A stretch of 64,000 nucleotides of DNA from Pomphorhynchus laevis (taxonomy: Eukaryota; Acanthocephala; Palaeacanthocephala; Echinorhynchida; Pomphorhynchidae). The notes beneath the pieces were generated by a model. It was not told the origin of the DNA, ran no database searches, and was given only the letters and a program-made list of their open reading frames with translations. Positions 33,741-44,780 of the stretch are shown piece after piece. The position numbers were made by a program, and so were the translations under genes. Position 1 is the first letter of the stretch. The number at the start of each line of letters is the position of its first letter. The stretch is from positions 1-64,000 of the forward strand of contig WNNJ02003568.1 in NCBI GenBank assembly GCA_012934845.2. The letters run 5' to 3'.

Positions 33741-33815
33741 AGGTTCCCGCAAATGGACCGAAAGTTCACAAAGTCGAAACATTGATCCGTTATTATATTG
33801 TTTTATTGAATATAT
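33725..33815 (-). repeat. RLE 3-prime segment repeated at 37342-37425
   Basis: Both copies share CACAACTGTAGGTTC, CGCAAATGG, GTTCACAAA and ATCCGTTATTATATTG in order. The 37.4-kb copy directly follows the stop of RLE copy Z, which identifies the segment as RLE tail. The 34.0-37.3 kb LINE and minisatellites lie between the two. Confidence 0.85.
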
Positions 33816-33839
33816 TATAATATTATATATTATATATCA

Positions 33840-34260
33840 TATTAATATTATGTATCGACATAATGGGTTAGTGCTGCCACACGTTTAGCAGAACACAGCT
33901 TACAAATAAAATCACACTTAAAGAAATTTCACGGAACACTTTGAGGAACCTTTACAAATGAGCGCAACACATAACCCAACGAAGAGCATTCCATATCTAA
34001 TGTAACGAAATCATTGGAGTACGAACAAAGTGAATCTGGAATATTGGAAACATTTGTAGAACAAGGTAGAGACTGAGGCGTAGATATAGCAGTGCTGACT
34101 AGTTTTACGTCAGGGCACTTATTTGAACATTGACTACCCAGTAAGCAGTCTCGACAAATTCTACCCGCTCTTACACACTACAATTTTTACAACGCGCATG
34201 TGACCCATTGCAGGCACAACATCTCGTTGGAGTATTCATCTTTGTTAAATCAGCAAGGTC
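33840..34260 (-). mobile_element. RLE-family element, N-terminal zinc-cluster fragment
   Basis: Minus strand near 34235: TRCCACNGSHARCKNC, then further Cys (CRDCLLGSQCSNKC) in a shifted frame, then a Ser/Pro-rich stretch. This Cys-rich head precedes the RT in relatives. Here it runs into the tail at 33815, so the RT and endonuclease are deleted or lie elsewhere. Confidence 0.55.
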
Positions 34261-34261
34261 C

Positions 34262-34400
34262 AATCGTTAAAAGTAGAATGCGATTTCGTTTATCGTTGTC
34301 TTTATCGTTGACTTTTGTTCTTATCGTTGACTGTCGTTCTTATCGTTGATTGTCGTTCTTATCGTTAATTATCGTTCTTACATAGTTGATTGTCGTTCAG
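34262..34400. repeat. Tandem TCGTTGATTGTCGTTCTTA repeat
   Basis: Four to six units of about 21 bp (TATCGTTGACTGTCGTTCT and variants) between 34290 and 34390. On the complementary strand the words are AACGACAATCAACGA, like the CAACGA tracts at 29965 and 56690. Confidence 0.8.
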
Positions 34401-34480
34401 TTTTGCAATGTAAGTAGTTAGTAATTGTATGTTAATCGTTGTGTTGTCGTAGAAGAGACGCGCGAGAGGAGGGAGCGCGT

Positions 34481-34660
34481 CTGAAAATCGTCGAGCGTCT
34501 GAAAGTCCTTGAGCGTCTGAAAGTCGTTGAGCGACTGAAAGTCGTTGAGCGACTGAAAGTCGTTGAGCGTATGAAAGTCGTTGAGCGACTGAAAGTCGTT
34601 GATTGCCTGAAAGTTGTTGAGCGTCTGAAAGTCGTTGAGCGTCTGAAAGTCATTGAGTGC
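34481..34660. repeat. 18-bp minisatellite, 10 units
   Basis: CTGAAAGTCGTTGAGCGT repeated ten times without length change, with few substitutions. Because 18 is divisible by 3, both strands stay open (LKVVER on plus), which is not evidence of coding. It directly abuts the truncated 5' end of LINE C. Confidence 0.95.
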
Positions 34661-34679
34661 ATGCGATATTATCAGTGAG

Positions 34680-37335
34680 TTGTCTGAACTTCTTGTAGAT
34701 GCTTTATATCATATATTTATCGTTATTGCTGGTGACTTTAACGCCAATCCTAGTCGCTCCGCTTAGAAACTTGATTTATTGAAAAAGTTCTTTGTCTCAC
34801 GATTTAACCCTTCTTGCTCCTATTGAAGGCTGGACATATGAATTTGGGCAATCTAGAAGTTGTCTTGATTTAATCTTTGCTAATTTTGGGATACATAGCG
34901 TGTGTCTAGATTTTGATTCTACTTAGGCGCTATGTCGCAAACATAAACCAGTGATATGGATTCTAGAGGTCTTTGTGACATGCTGTAGTACTTACCAATC
35001 TGTTCAAGCCGTCAGTAGGAAAATCTTATTTGAAGCTCTTGACCTTAATAATTTGGAGGATTCTAAGCGTCTTTTGAGTAAGGGACACATTTCTCACATT
35101 TACTCTTTACTTTGCAACACACTTCTTTCTTCATGTGAGATTAAAAATCTCGTTTCTCGTAGTTCGTTTAGAATGCCGAGTAATTTGAGATGATTGCAGA
35201 AACTTCTACTTTCTTTCTACAAGTCGAATGAATTTGCACTCTCCAACTCAGATTTCGGATACTTACGTAGGCTTTATTTGAATGGTGTGAAAACAGTTTA
35301 AGTTGGAGAACTTATTAGCAAAAGAGCGAAGACTGCTTTCCAGAGCAGAGAATGCTCCGTGTCTTTTACAACTCTAGATCATGTAAGCTTGCTTCTCGGA
35401 TTCCTTTGGAACAGTGGCATTAACATTTTGTGAATATTCTAGCCTTAACTAATATTTCGTCTTTTAATTCTAAGGATTGTGTTCTTTATTGCCATCTAAT
35501 TGACCAAAATCATCTTAATCTTAGTTTCGACATAGACGAAATAGAGTTTTGTCTATTCAAGATGTCCTCCTGTAAAGCAGCGGGAATAGACCAATTGTGT
35601 GTGGAACACGAGACAGATCTTCTGCTTAGTTTCGGACTATTGGCTATTTTTCTTCAATGCTATTCTTAGAGGTCACCCTATCCCACTTGGATGGCGTGAT
35701 GGCATAATCAAGGTAATCTTCAAGGGCTCAGGGGAACCTTCGTATAAAGACTAGTACAGAGGGATAGCGCTACTTAATCATACACATAAAGTTTTATCGA
35801 ATTTAAGGGCGCTGCGTTTGCTACGGTTTCGCAGTGATTTGTTACCATCTGAACAACATGGGTTCCGTAGAGGTTATTCGACACTGAGTGCTCTTCAAAT
35901 TCTAAGGTCAAAGGTTCTGGATACTATACGTCAGCGCTCCTTCTTGTATGCAGTGTTTATCGATTTTGCTAAGGCCTTCGATTCTATAGATAGAGCGTTG
36001 CTTTTGTCAAAGCTTCATAAAGGAGTGAACGTTCATGATGATTTTCTATTACTTCTCGAAAGAATCTTAGCGCCTAGTTAACGAATTTTTGACGGCTTGA
36101 ATTACTCCAAAGTATTTACCATCAGTCATGGAGTACAACAGGGAGATCCGCTTAGCCCGTTATTATTCTCTGTTTTTATGCTAGACCTTCCAAATTTTAT
36201 TCGTTCATTAGTATCAGATATTACAACTATATTGTATGCGGATGATTTAGCCTTGATAACATTTAATAAGGATTACGCTCAATTGGATATTTCATCTCTG
36301 TTAAATTATTGCGAAACTAATGGACTCATTATTAATACAGAAAAATCCAAAATTATTAAATTCAGAAAAGGTGGACCTTGTCGTCGTGATGACGTGCTGT
36401 ATATCAGGAACAATATTTTAGAGTTCGTGTCAACATATAAGTATCTTGGATTTTTGCTTAGCTCGCGATGGTCATTCAAAGCGCATCTATTGAAATAGTC
36501 CGCAAAAGTATTGAAATCTACAAATGCTGCTTCTAAACTTGAATTACTTTCGTTTGAGAGTGCGCTTAGTTACTTTGACATAATGCTGCTACATATTTTG
36601 AGTTATGGAATTAAATGTTTCTGGACCGATTTGTTACAGACGGATTTTCAGATAATTGGCAAATGTTTCTGGCGATTCCTAAAGCGAGTGGTAGGAGTCT
36701 CGCCCAAAGTTTCCTCTACGGCGGTGGTCGTACTTAGTAGATCAACACCCTTGTCAGTAAAAATATTAAATGACTTACATCTTGACTCTACAGATGCTTA
36801 TTTAGAAAGCCGATATCTCTTTGATTCCAAAGTCAGTAGATTAGATCCTGATATATTCTGTTCCTCTGTTTACACACAGTCCACTTGGAGGAACCCAAAC
36901 TATCACAAACGTCCGCTTATCTTGCGTCTATCATTAGATGGTTATCATTCAAAATTTTGCATTATTCGGCTTCCTTTCTACTCCCGCACCTCCAGCTGTT
37001 ATTGTCGGTTTTGCTCATTATCTTGCTCTTCTCTGCTACATGGTTTTAAGTGTCCATACTTATCCTCTTTGCCATTAAAACTTATTGACAAGAGACAGTT
37101 ATACTTGTGATTTAGCTTATGCATTTAATTGTACTAACATTACAGTTTTTATATGTCGTGCTGACTACCTCAGTTTATTTATTTTGTTTGATTATTTTGA
37201 TTACTATGCTACTGTTTCTGTTTAAGTGCTTTTGTATGTTACACGAAGCCGAGAGGTGTTAACGGGAAAAATGAAATCGCTGCATTAATATTATATATTA
37301 TATAATTTTTTAATAAACATTTTTTATTAAAACAA
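34680..37335 (+). mobile_element. LINE C (endonuclease remnant, RT, C-terminal Cys cluster)
   Basis: Starts mid-endonuclease with ELSELLVDALYH and AGDFNANPSRS (34730), so it is 5'-truncated. RT: CKAAGIDQLCVEH (35570), LLPSEQHGFRRGYSTLSALQ (35835), VFIDFAKAFDSIDRALLLSKL (35950), SHGVQQGDPLSPLLFSVFM (36125), ILYADDLALIT (36230), YKYLGFLLSS (36435). C-terminus has CYCRFCSLSCSSLLHGFKC (37000). It has stops at about 36080 and 36498 and probably more upstream. 3' UTR runs to about 37335 and ends in an A/T-rich tail. Jockey/R1-like by motif style; clade uncertain. Confidence 0.85.
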
Positions 37336-37425
37336 AATAATCACAACTGTAGGTTCTCGCAAATGGGCCGATGGTTCACAAAATGGGCCTATAGATCCGT
37401 TATTATATTGTTTTATTGAATATCA

Positions 37426-38240
37426 TTAGAATTCTTGGCTTCCGAAAGATTCGAATTCCTGCGATTGTATATTTGTGTGTTGAGCTCTCCTACTCTGTAG
37501 TTGCTCACGTATAGGTATTCGTGTAGCGCGTATACACATCGAAACTGCTTGAGCCAGCGCAATGCTCACTCTAGACCTAATTATCGAGATAGAGGCCGAA
37601 TAACTGGTTATGTGTCTTATTGTCTTTTGATGTGCGATCCATTTAAGAACCTTATGCGCTTCGAAACCAATTCCTTTAAAAGTTGAAAAAGTAAGCGGAA
37701 TGAATATCGAGCGTTCAATCTCTACAATGCGTTGGCCATATTTTGAAAATTTTCTGTTCGCGTGGTATGTAGGACTCACAGTCGGTGACTTTTCGATGTA
37801 GGAAGGTGCAAGTGCGTTAAATATACATATGTCCAAATTGGACCGCACTAATCCTCTACCGTAAATTCCTCGGCATAATGTTTCTGATCTTGCATTCACA
37901 TCTCTCGTTGTGGTTTCTACTTCAAAATGGTAATTGTTCGGTACGGGCGTCAAAACCGGTTCAAGCTCCACATCCTTACAAATGTCCCCTATTTCATCGG
38001 CAATGACATTCCGTATTATATCATGTTTAATTATAGTTGTTCCTCCCGTCCGACATGAGAAAGCATATGATGGATCAAGCAGTGTACCATACGCACAGCG
38101 CGCTTTACAATCTTTTAACGGTAAATTATATCTTACACCGTGGCGTCTATAAATTGTTGTGTGTCAAGTATTGATTGAGATATATTGTTTGGTCTTGTCG
38201 TTAGCAACGAAGAAGCTCCCTTTTCTGATGCATATGCTAT
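37426..38240 (-). mobile_element. RLE-family element copy Z, finger and endonuclease
   Basis: From 38240: SFFVANDKTKQYIS, then CAYG...YAFSC (finger), GGTTIIKHDIIRNVIADEIG, and from 37971 an open 181-codon frame with VELEPVLTP, TRDVNARSE, LDICIFNALAPSY, KYGQRIVEIERSIFIPLTFST and SIIRSRVSIALAQAV to the stop at 37426. This is the longest open stretch of the endonuclease-like region in the window. It abuts the truncated Penelope-like element at 38249. Confidence 0.78.
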
Positions 38241-38248
38241 TAGACATT

Positions 38249-39970
38249 TCATCCTTTCATCCAATTTTGATTTATTAAAATATTTAAGGATTCTATTAAT
38301 TCAATTTTATCCATATATTTATATTTATTTGATGGTTTAATTTTTCTTAGATAGGCGTTATAATTATTATAACATATATATGTATATCTTTTTCCGAATA
38401 TAAGATTAATTAATTTTACTAACGCTTCTTTAATATCTACTAAATCTAGATTTGTATAAAGCGTACTAAAATCGTATGTATTTATATTTTGAAAATTTAT
38501 TCCTTTTGTTTGTTCTAAAAATTCCTTTGTAGAATTAATACTAAAATAGTGTTTTATACCAGCATTAATTTCGATTACCTTACAATATTTTTTAAAATGT
38601 GCTTTAATTACTTTAAGTATTTTATTCATATAGACAGAAAGTTGTTTTAATGTACATTTAAACGCACTACATATGAACCTAGGTTTTATTGGATTTTTAT
38701 TGTAATTTTGGATTCCAATATAATATAGGTATAGTTTAATTATCTGATTCAACCAGTATACCCTTTTTATCCATTATAGAACAGTGACTTGTAATAATTG
38801 TTTCTAAACTCAACTCACTACGTTCATATGTTGGATTTACATTTAAATCATTAGAATTAACCTCTTTCACTAGTATATCATAATAAAGCTTTTTGCATAT
38901 GAAGACAAAGTTATTACTAGCTTTATCAATAGTTGTTATTATATAGTTATCCTTTAATTTAGTAAGTTCTTTATACATATCTTTATTAATTTTATCTTTC
39001 CTTTTATAATTGTTTGTTATTTTCATTTTATTTTTAATTTTATCAAATATATAATCTTTCCAAATTTTTATCTTAGATATATTCGAGCTTTCACTATTAA
39101 TCAGCTTACTAAAGTAATCATTTAAGTTATTATATAACGAACTGTAAATTTTATTTTTGTCGTTGTTGTTATTTAATCTATATTTATACCCTTTTGATAG
39201 CAGCTTTCTTAATTCACAATTTTCAATTAATTCTAGATTATGGGTACATATATGTTCATTTATTTTATCAAAACTAAGACTTTTACAATTGCATTCTGTT
39301 TCCATTATGTTTCTAATATTATCGTTACATATTGATTTTAATTCTTTATTATAATTACAAATTTTTCGTCCTAATGGTGGTAGGAGTTTATACCTTATTT
39401 TAGGAATATATTTACTTAAATCTGACCCTATTATTTCTTTACTTTTAGAATTATTTAAAAGTCCGGCTATATTTATGTTATCTATACATTTATTAATGAA
39501 GTTTATGGTTAATGTATATTTTCTATTGTTATTATTTACATTTATTGTATGATTATAGTATTTTGTATTACAATAACTGTCTATTATACAACTTAGCCTA
39601 TCATAGTCGTTAATTAATTTTTGATTTATTGAACATATGATATCTTTAGAAAAACTTCTTATATTTACATAATGATCTTTTAGCTTATTATCACTTAAAA
39701 GTTGTTTTAACATTTCTAATTGTTCATTTATATACATATCTTTTTTAATATTTTTAACTCTATTTTTCCTATTCCTTTTATCGCCATGACTTCTTGGTTT
39801 GCGTTTAATCGGGTTATTATAATATAGTTGTTTATTATGTACTATACTACTTCTGCCAATTCCTTGTACCACGTCATTCAATCCTAATGGGTACATGGAA
39901 TTAAGCGTTTTAATCCAAAAATCTTCTCTTTCTAATTGCTTTTGATTTAATATTGTCTTATCTTCTTACA
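38249..39970 (-). mobile_element. Penelope-like element, N-terminal region and partial RT
   Basis: Minus strand: REDFWIKTLNSMYPLGLNDVV at the 5' side (39930-39870), the linker typical of Penelope-like elements with an upstream GIY-YIG-type domain. A long Asn/Lys-rich frame follows to 38736. Then an overlapping frame (38752-38249) has KPRFICSAFKCTLKQLS, INAGIKHYFSINSTKEF and TYDFSTLYTNLDLVDIKEAL, RT motifs of this class (motif A as YDFSTLYTN). The RT stops near 38262 where RLE copy Z begins; the rest of the RT and the 5' end are missing. A+T is very high. Confidence 0.82.
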
Positions 39971-40229
39971 GAAAATAATACAGACTCAGTTATCTGATCT
40001 GTTCTACTGACAAGTTATTATTGTATAATTTATCATAAAAACGTAAAAAAGATTCCAATGATAAGGAAGCTTATCTACCAAGAGGCTTGATAAAATAAAA
40101 AATGGTTTCCTATAATAAGAAATAAATGAATCTTTTTAATAAATAATAAATTTTAATCAAAATATAAAAGACAAAAAAGATCAGTTGTTAGGAATGTAAA
40201 TGTTGAAATATGTAAATACGGATGGCAAT

Positions 40230-42570
40230 ATCTAAAAATTTTCAGGTGAAAGTATCCAAAGTTAGAACAAAGTAAACGGAAGTTGTTCAAAGAAGTTTGA
40301 ATAAGTGAAAGGAGATGTGATCAAAACGACGTAGGTGCAACGGAATACGAATGACAGTGTTTAATATACGTTGAAGAGGTAAAGTAGCGGTTTTAGAAGG
40401 GTTTAGAAAGATGCTGAGAGAATAGTCAATGCTAGAAAAAAGTAAGACAGAAATAAGAGTACTACACGATTGAAAATCTATAATCCTACGAATGTGTCGA
40501 AGGTCTCTGTAAAGTATGTTGGAAAAGGGAATTTTATGACGAACAAAAGGAGTAATAGATATCTTGTTAGCAAAATGAAAAACAAGTTCAGATGATAAAC
40601 TACGTAAGAAGTATCAAGTTTGATAAAACGAAGAATTGATTTTGGTCTATTTGTGAACAATCGGATTTCGGACTTCGGAGTTGGACAAAAGAACTTCGGA
40701 CTTTTCAGAGTTTAGAAGCATATGAATTAAGGGGAGGAAAAAAGACAATTAGGGGAGACAAGATACAAGTCGGTGTATGGTCAATATTCGCATGGTTGAA
40801 TTAACTAGATAATTTAGGGAAATTTCGTATGTCAGTAAATACTGAGATGAGTATGTGGAGTTTGAGGATATAATAAGATACTGTCTGCAATGTAATGATT
40901 TATATTGTTAAAGGCTGTAAAAAAGGAAATAGGAAAAGCGTTGCAAAGCTTTTTGTCATAGGACTTAATCAGATCATTAGATTTTTTGACATGCATGATG
41001 GTATAGATTGGATCAATGAAGATAGGAAGTAACAACACTCAGAACAAGTTGCTCAAGAAGTTTGGAAAATGCTGGTAGGTTGGAGATTAGACATTATGAT
41101 GCCGGAAGTGAAGGGTTTAAAGACGGTTTTTGGATGCTGGATACTATCATATTTTTATCACTATTTTAAATTGACGAATTAAAAACAGCTGTAGAATATT
41201 GAAAACTTCAGAAAGTGATATAGTAGTATGTGAGATTGAGACGTTTCAGTAAATGAAAGCGATGAAAGTATAGTTGTTGTCCGTTTGGTTGGAAGACCAA
41301 ACTTTGGTTGAAAGATAATAATTTAATGTTTTATTAAATAATAATAAAATTATTATCTAATAGAATAATAAAGATTTTTCTATTAAAATTATTGATTAAT
41401 AATATTCTTGATTATTCTAAATCGTAGAATAATAAAGTTTGTTCTAACACAAATATGTGCGTGTTTGCTACAAAGTAGTAAGTAAGAAAACGTGTAATAC
41501 TAATGTGGTGATGGTATGGAGTTTGAGAATTAAAAGACGTACACTATTTACGATATCTGTGACAAACACGAAATGAGTGACGGAAGTTGTTCATAAAGTC
41601 TACATTCAGTGTCGAACAATGGAGTTTTATGGTAGAGTTTAATGAAACAGTGAGGGCAAAATATGGTCCAACATGTTAGAAAGTTCAGAATTATATAAAT
41701 GCAATAATGCAGAAGATTATGAGTAAATAGGAAGTCATCAGAAATACCAGGATTGTAGATTGATCATTAGGGAAACGTGCCGATGTGAAAATGAATTTAT
41801 ATCATAAGTACCATCTAGGACATGCGTAGCTGTAGTCAAAAATACAATACGGTTGTAAACGACAATAATTGAGATAAATTTTACCGCATCTAGATTAATC
41901 CTGTCAAATCGGATATTAAAGTTGCCAAGAACAATTGTTGAGAAAAGGGAGGTGGATTTGTAATACATGAAATCAGCAAGTTAAAAGAAAAACAAAGTGG
42001 TGGGTAGAGATGAGAAAGGACGATATACAACAGCTAATTCAACAGGTAAGGGTCTAGTAAATATTTGATAGTGGAGTAATTTAGAAGTAGCTGGATAGAA
42101 TGAAGGATTTATGAATTGAAGAGGTGTAGTGAACCGGCAAAATGGGCAGTACCATCATGATTAGATCTTAGATGTGATTGTTTAGGATATTAATAGCGTG
42201 TCCATTTAACTATAGAGTAGTTAAATGAGTGAATTTAGTTTATAGAAAGATAGTAATTTTTGAAATAATTCATTTAAAAATACTGTCTAACTGTCGCTTT
42301 ACGAATAAGCCGAATAACATATCAGACTTATGTAGAATGAAACGATCATTAGGAAGACCAAGTCGAAATGGACACTTTTGCGGATTACTATAGGTATGGA
42401 TGGAACATCGGAACTTAATGTTTAGATATGAACATCCCCCACGAAAATTTCTCGGTATTTTCATGATTACGAAGTCAATTCGTATTCATTTTTGCTTTGC
42501 CACTTTTCAGAGCAGACGAATGAAAGTTTGGCTATTTTAGTCAGTGTGCGGTCGAAAAAAAAGCGACAAG
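40230..42570 (-). mobile_element. Decayed L2/CR1-type LINE (copy F)
   Basis: Matches the intact element: FRLGLPNDRFILHKSDML (42380, GLLNTRSILNKSDLI in the intact copy), VLGNFNIRFDRINLDAVKFI (41930), THVLDGTYDI, a SFFTAFNNINH block (40920) matching SSAFDIVDH, and a 3' portion at 40230-40400 that aligns with 60500-60600. Stops and indels throughout; no long frame survives. A perfect 10-bp hairpin (CATTTAACTA, loop TAGAG) lies at 42203-42227. Confidence 0.78.
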
Positions 42571-43950
42571 TAGAGTTTGACGATAGTAGTGAAAAGGTTC
42601 AGACAAAATGGAAGAGGGTGAGTGAGATATTTAGCATTACTTTTACTAGTGGAGGTTATAAGACTTAACTTTATTCTTATCTAGGCGAACGATATCCACA
42701 GTGAAGTTATCGCTGAAAATATGACTCTTGGGACAGATATATTATACGTCAATTATATATATATTATATGCCACGGTTACGTTTGCGTTAATGATATTGG
42801 ATAGTTAATGATCTCGCTGGAAAATGAGTATCGATAGATGAAGATAGTTAGAGAGCAGGTAAGGATATTGTGTATGTGTTGATGTGATACACCTTAGCAC
42901 ATCTGTTGTTGAGATGATTTTGTGGAGGTAAAAATATTGTGGACGTAAAACTATTGTGGACGTTGGAGATAGGTCGGTATTATGGCGGAAGTGTGGAGTT
43001 AAAAAAACCTTTTTACAAGTGGTCGGATAATAGCATAATCACTGTTGTCATTTGCGCTGCTTATAATTTACTTTGAGATTTGCTTGAATTATTTTCTCCA
43101 TTTGTACTTATTATACTTTAATTATTTAATACTTTGATTATTTAATTATCGTAGTTAGTTGTTATCATTTCTTGTAATAGTTAGCATGGATCTATACAAT
43201 CAAAGATTCAATTCTCATTCAAAAGTATGTATTGTTTAGATTTTGCAATTGGATCAGAGTGAGATCCATACTCTTGAACTGTGTTGGTTCTTCTGAACCA
43301 ATCACTGTATCAACACTGGAATTTCAGGAAGCAGTTAGGAAATTATTGTCTGAAATTGATATAGATAATCTAGTTTGATCTTAAGATTAACTGATTGAGT
43401 CAAACCGGTTTATGCAATCTGATGACTAGACGTTTTCTTTGTCGAGCGTCAATACCGTTCCAGATGTCTATTTAATGTCAATAAAACCAATGAAATGGTA
43501 ATCATAAATTATGCGTAATTAGGATATTAAACACGCTAAAATAGGCATCCATATGAGTTCTATAATCACACTCCAAGTGTATCCCAAACGGCATATTAAG
43601 CACAACAGAGGATTAGAGCTATTTTCAATGATAATGTTCGAATTAACTCGATTACTGTGGGACGGAGAGGATGGGTATTGAAAGTAAGTCCCGCAATTAC
43701 ACGAGCCATCAGTTATGATAAAATGGCTATTATAGCTCTTTTGAAACTAAGCAGCAATGCTGTTCAAGGTATTCCTTATTCCTAAAATAGATTCTTATTG
43801 ACTGATTTATAATGATCGGATATTGACTAGATGTAAAACTTCAGACTTCTATCTATCATTTATATATTCCTAATCGTGAATACATTAGATGTTGGAAACC
43901 TCTAAAGGCCCAAACACAAGCAATTCAGTTACTTTATTTTCAATTTTTAT
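42571..43950. other. Intergenic, nothing firmly recognisable
   Basis: Moderately AT-rich. Some frames look vaguely element-like (for example around 43650) but none carries motifs I can name. Confidence 0.4.
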
Positions 43951-43954
43951 TTTC

Positions 43955-44068
43955 AATTTAGTGCTTTTTCTTCGTAAAATAATCGACCAGGTGTTCTTCT
44001 TAATAATCTTTAACAGTAATGATGTAGAAATTAAACGGTTCTACGTCGTAGTATACCGTTTTATAATT
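43955..44068 (-). pseudogene. Degraded duplicate of part of the MYST acetyltransferase gene
   Basis: Aligns base by base with 45250-45363 of the gene, at roughly 85 percent. Shared words include CGACCAGGTGTTCTTCTT, GTAATGATGTA and CTACGTCGTAGTATA. The segment corresponds to residues about 282-318 (autoacetylated Lys to the HLVGYF strand). Many differences are C-to-T or G-to-A on the plus strand. It lies in the same orientation, about 0.7 kb beyond the stop codon. Confidence 0.85.
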
Positions 44069-44780
44069 GAGTTACTGACTGGGTATCCAATAAAGGTGTT
44101 AAAGCATGGAAACATTGATGATATGATATTCACCTAAGATTCTAAACGGTATCAGGTAATGACGTTCATAAACTATAATTAGAAAGCAGCATTATAATAT
44201 GATTAGATGCCGTTATTCTTGAAACTTAAACCCTACATAATAGTGAGAACTAAGGATCGTTATAATCTCTGAGGTACCATTCAAGCGCTCCCTTTGTGAT
44301 TTCAACTACCTGTTGCGACTAATGACCCCAGGAATTTAATATTTTTTTGTATGAGCGGAATATTTATTTCTCCTTATTAAGAGAGATTCCGACACGTATT
44401 AGGACTAGTAGTTTATAGACAACATTATTCAGATGCCATTTAGAATCGTGGTTGAAAATCATATTTATGTATCCATGCTTCTACATATTTCTTTCGTATT
44501 CAGTCACTAACTGAATTACTGATTGTGTGAGCCCAGAGAGATCCCATAGGTATACTGAATGGAACAACTGTATAATGATAGTGTTAACAATAAAATACGA
44601 GAACATCCAAGGTAATCATATTGAACATTTTATGATTTAAATCAATTTAATGTTTAAAGTTGTGCAACAAAGGATGTATGCTCTAAAAGTAAACGCCAGA
44701 ACGTTCATGAACTAAATGCTCAGGCTGGGTATATAGACATGTCCTGTGGACGTTTCTTTGCAAATATAAAGGTGATAAAT
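44069..44780. other. Spacer between the pseudogene fragment and the MYST gene stop
   Basis: Contains the 3' flank of the acetyltransferase gene. No further duplicated exon sequence was found. A minus-strand AATAAA occurs near 44365, about 400 bp past the stop. Confidence 0.35.

Noticed and set aside
34439-34678. Repetitive LKVVER protein
   Set aside because: Open only because an 18-bp unit is divisible by 3; the opposite strand is equally open and no flanking coding signal exists.
33725-37425. An LTR element bounded by the 85-bp repeats
   Set aside because: The interior is a LINE plus minisatellites, without any LTR-element genes; the repeats match the tail of the RLE family.
43889-44137. 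A plus-strand gene of 82 codons
   Set aside because: It is the complement of the degraded MYST gene duplicate.
44241-44700. Possible LTR-element RT phrase (APFVIST-like)
   Set aside because: Only a few residues match in one frame, with stops around it; not enough to name any element.
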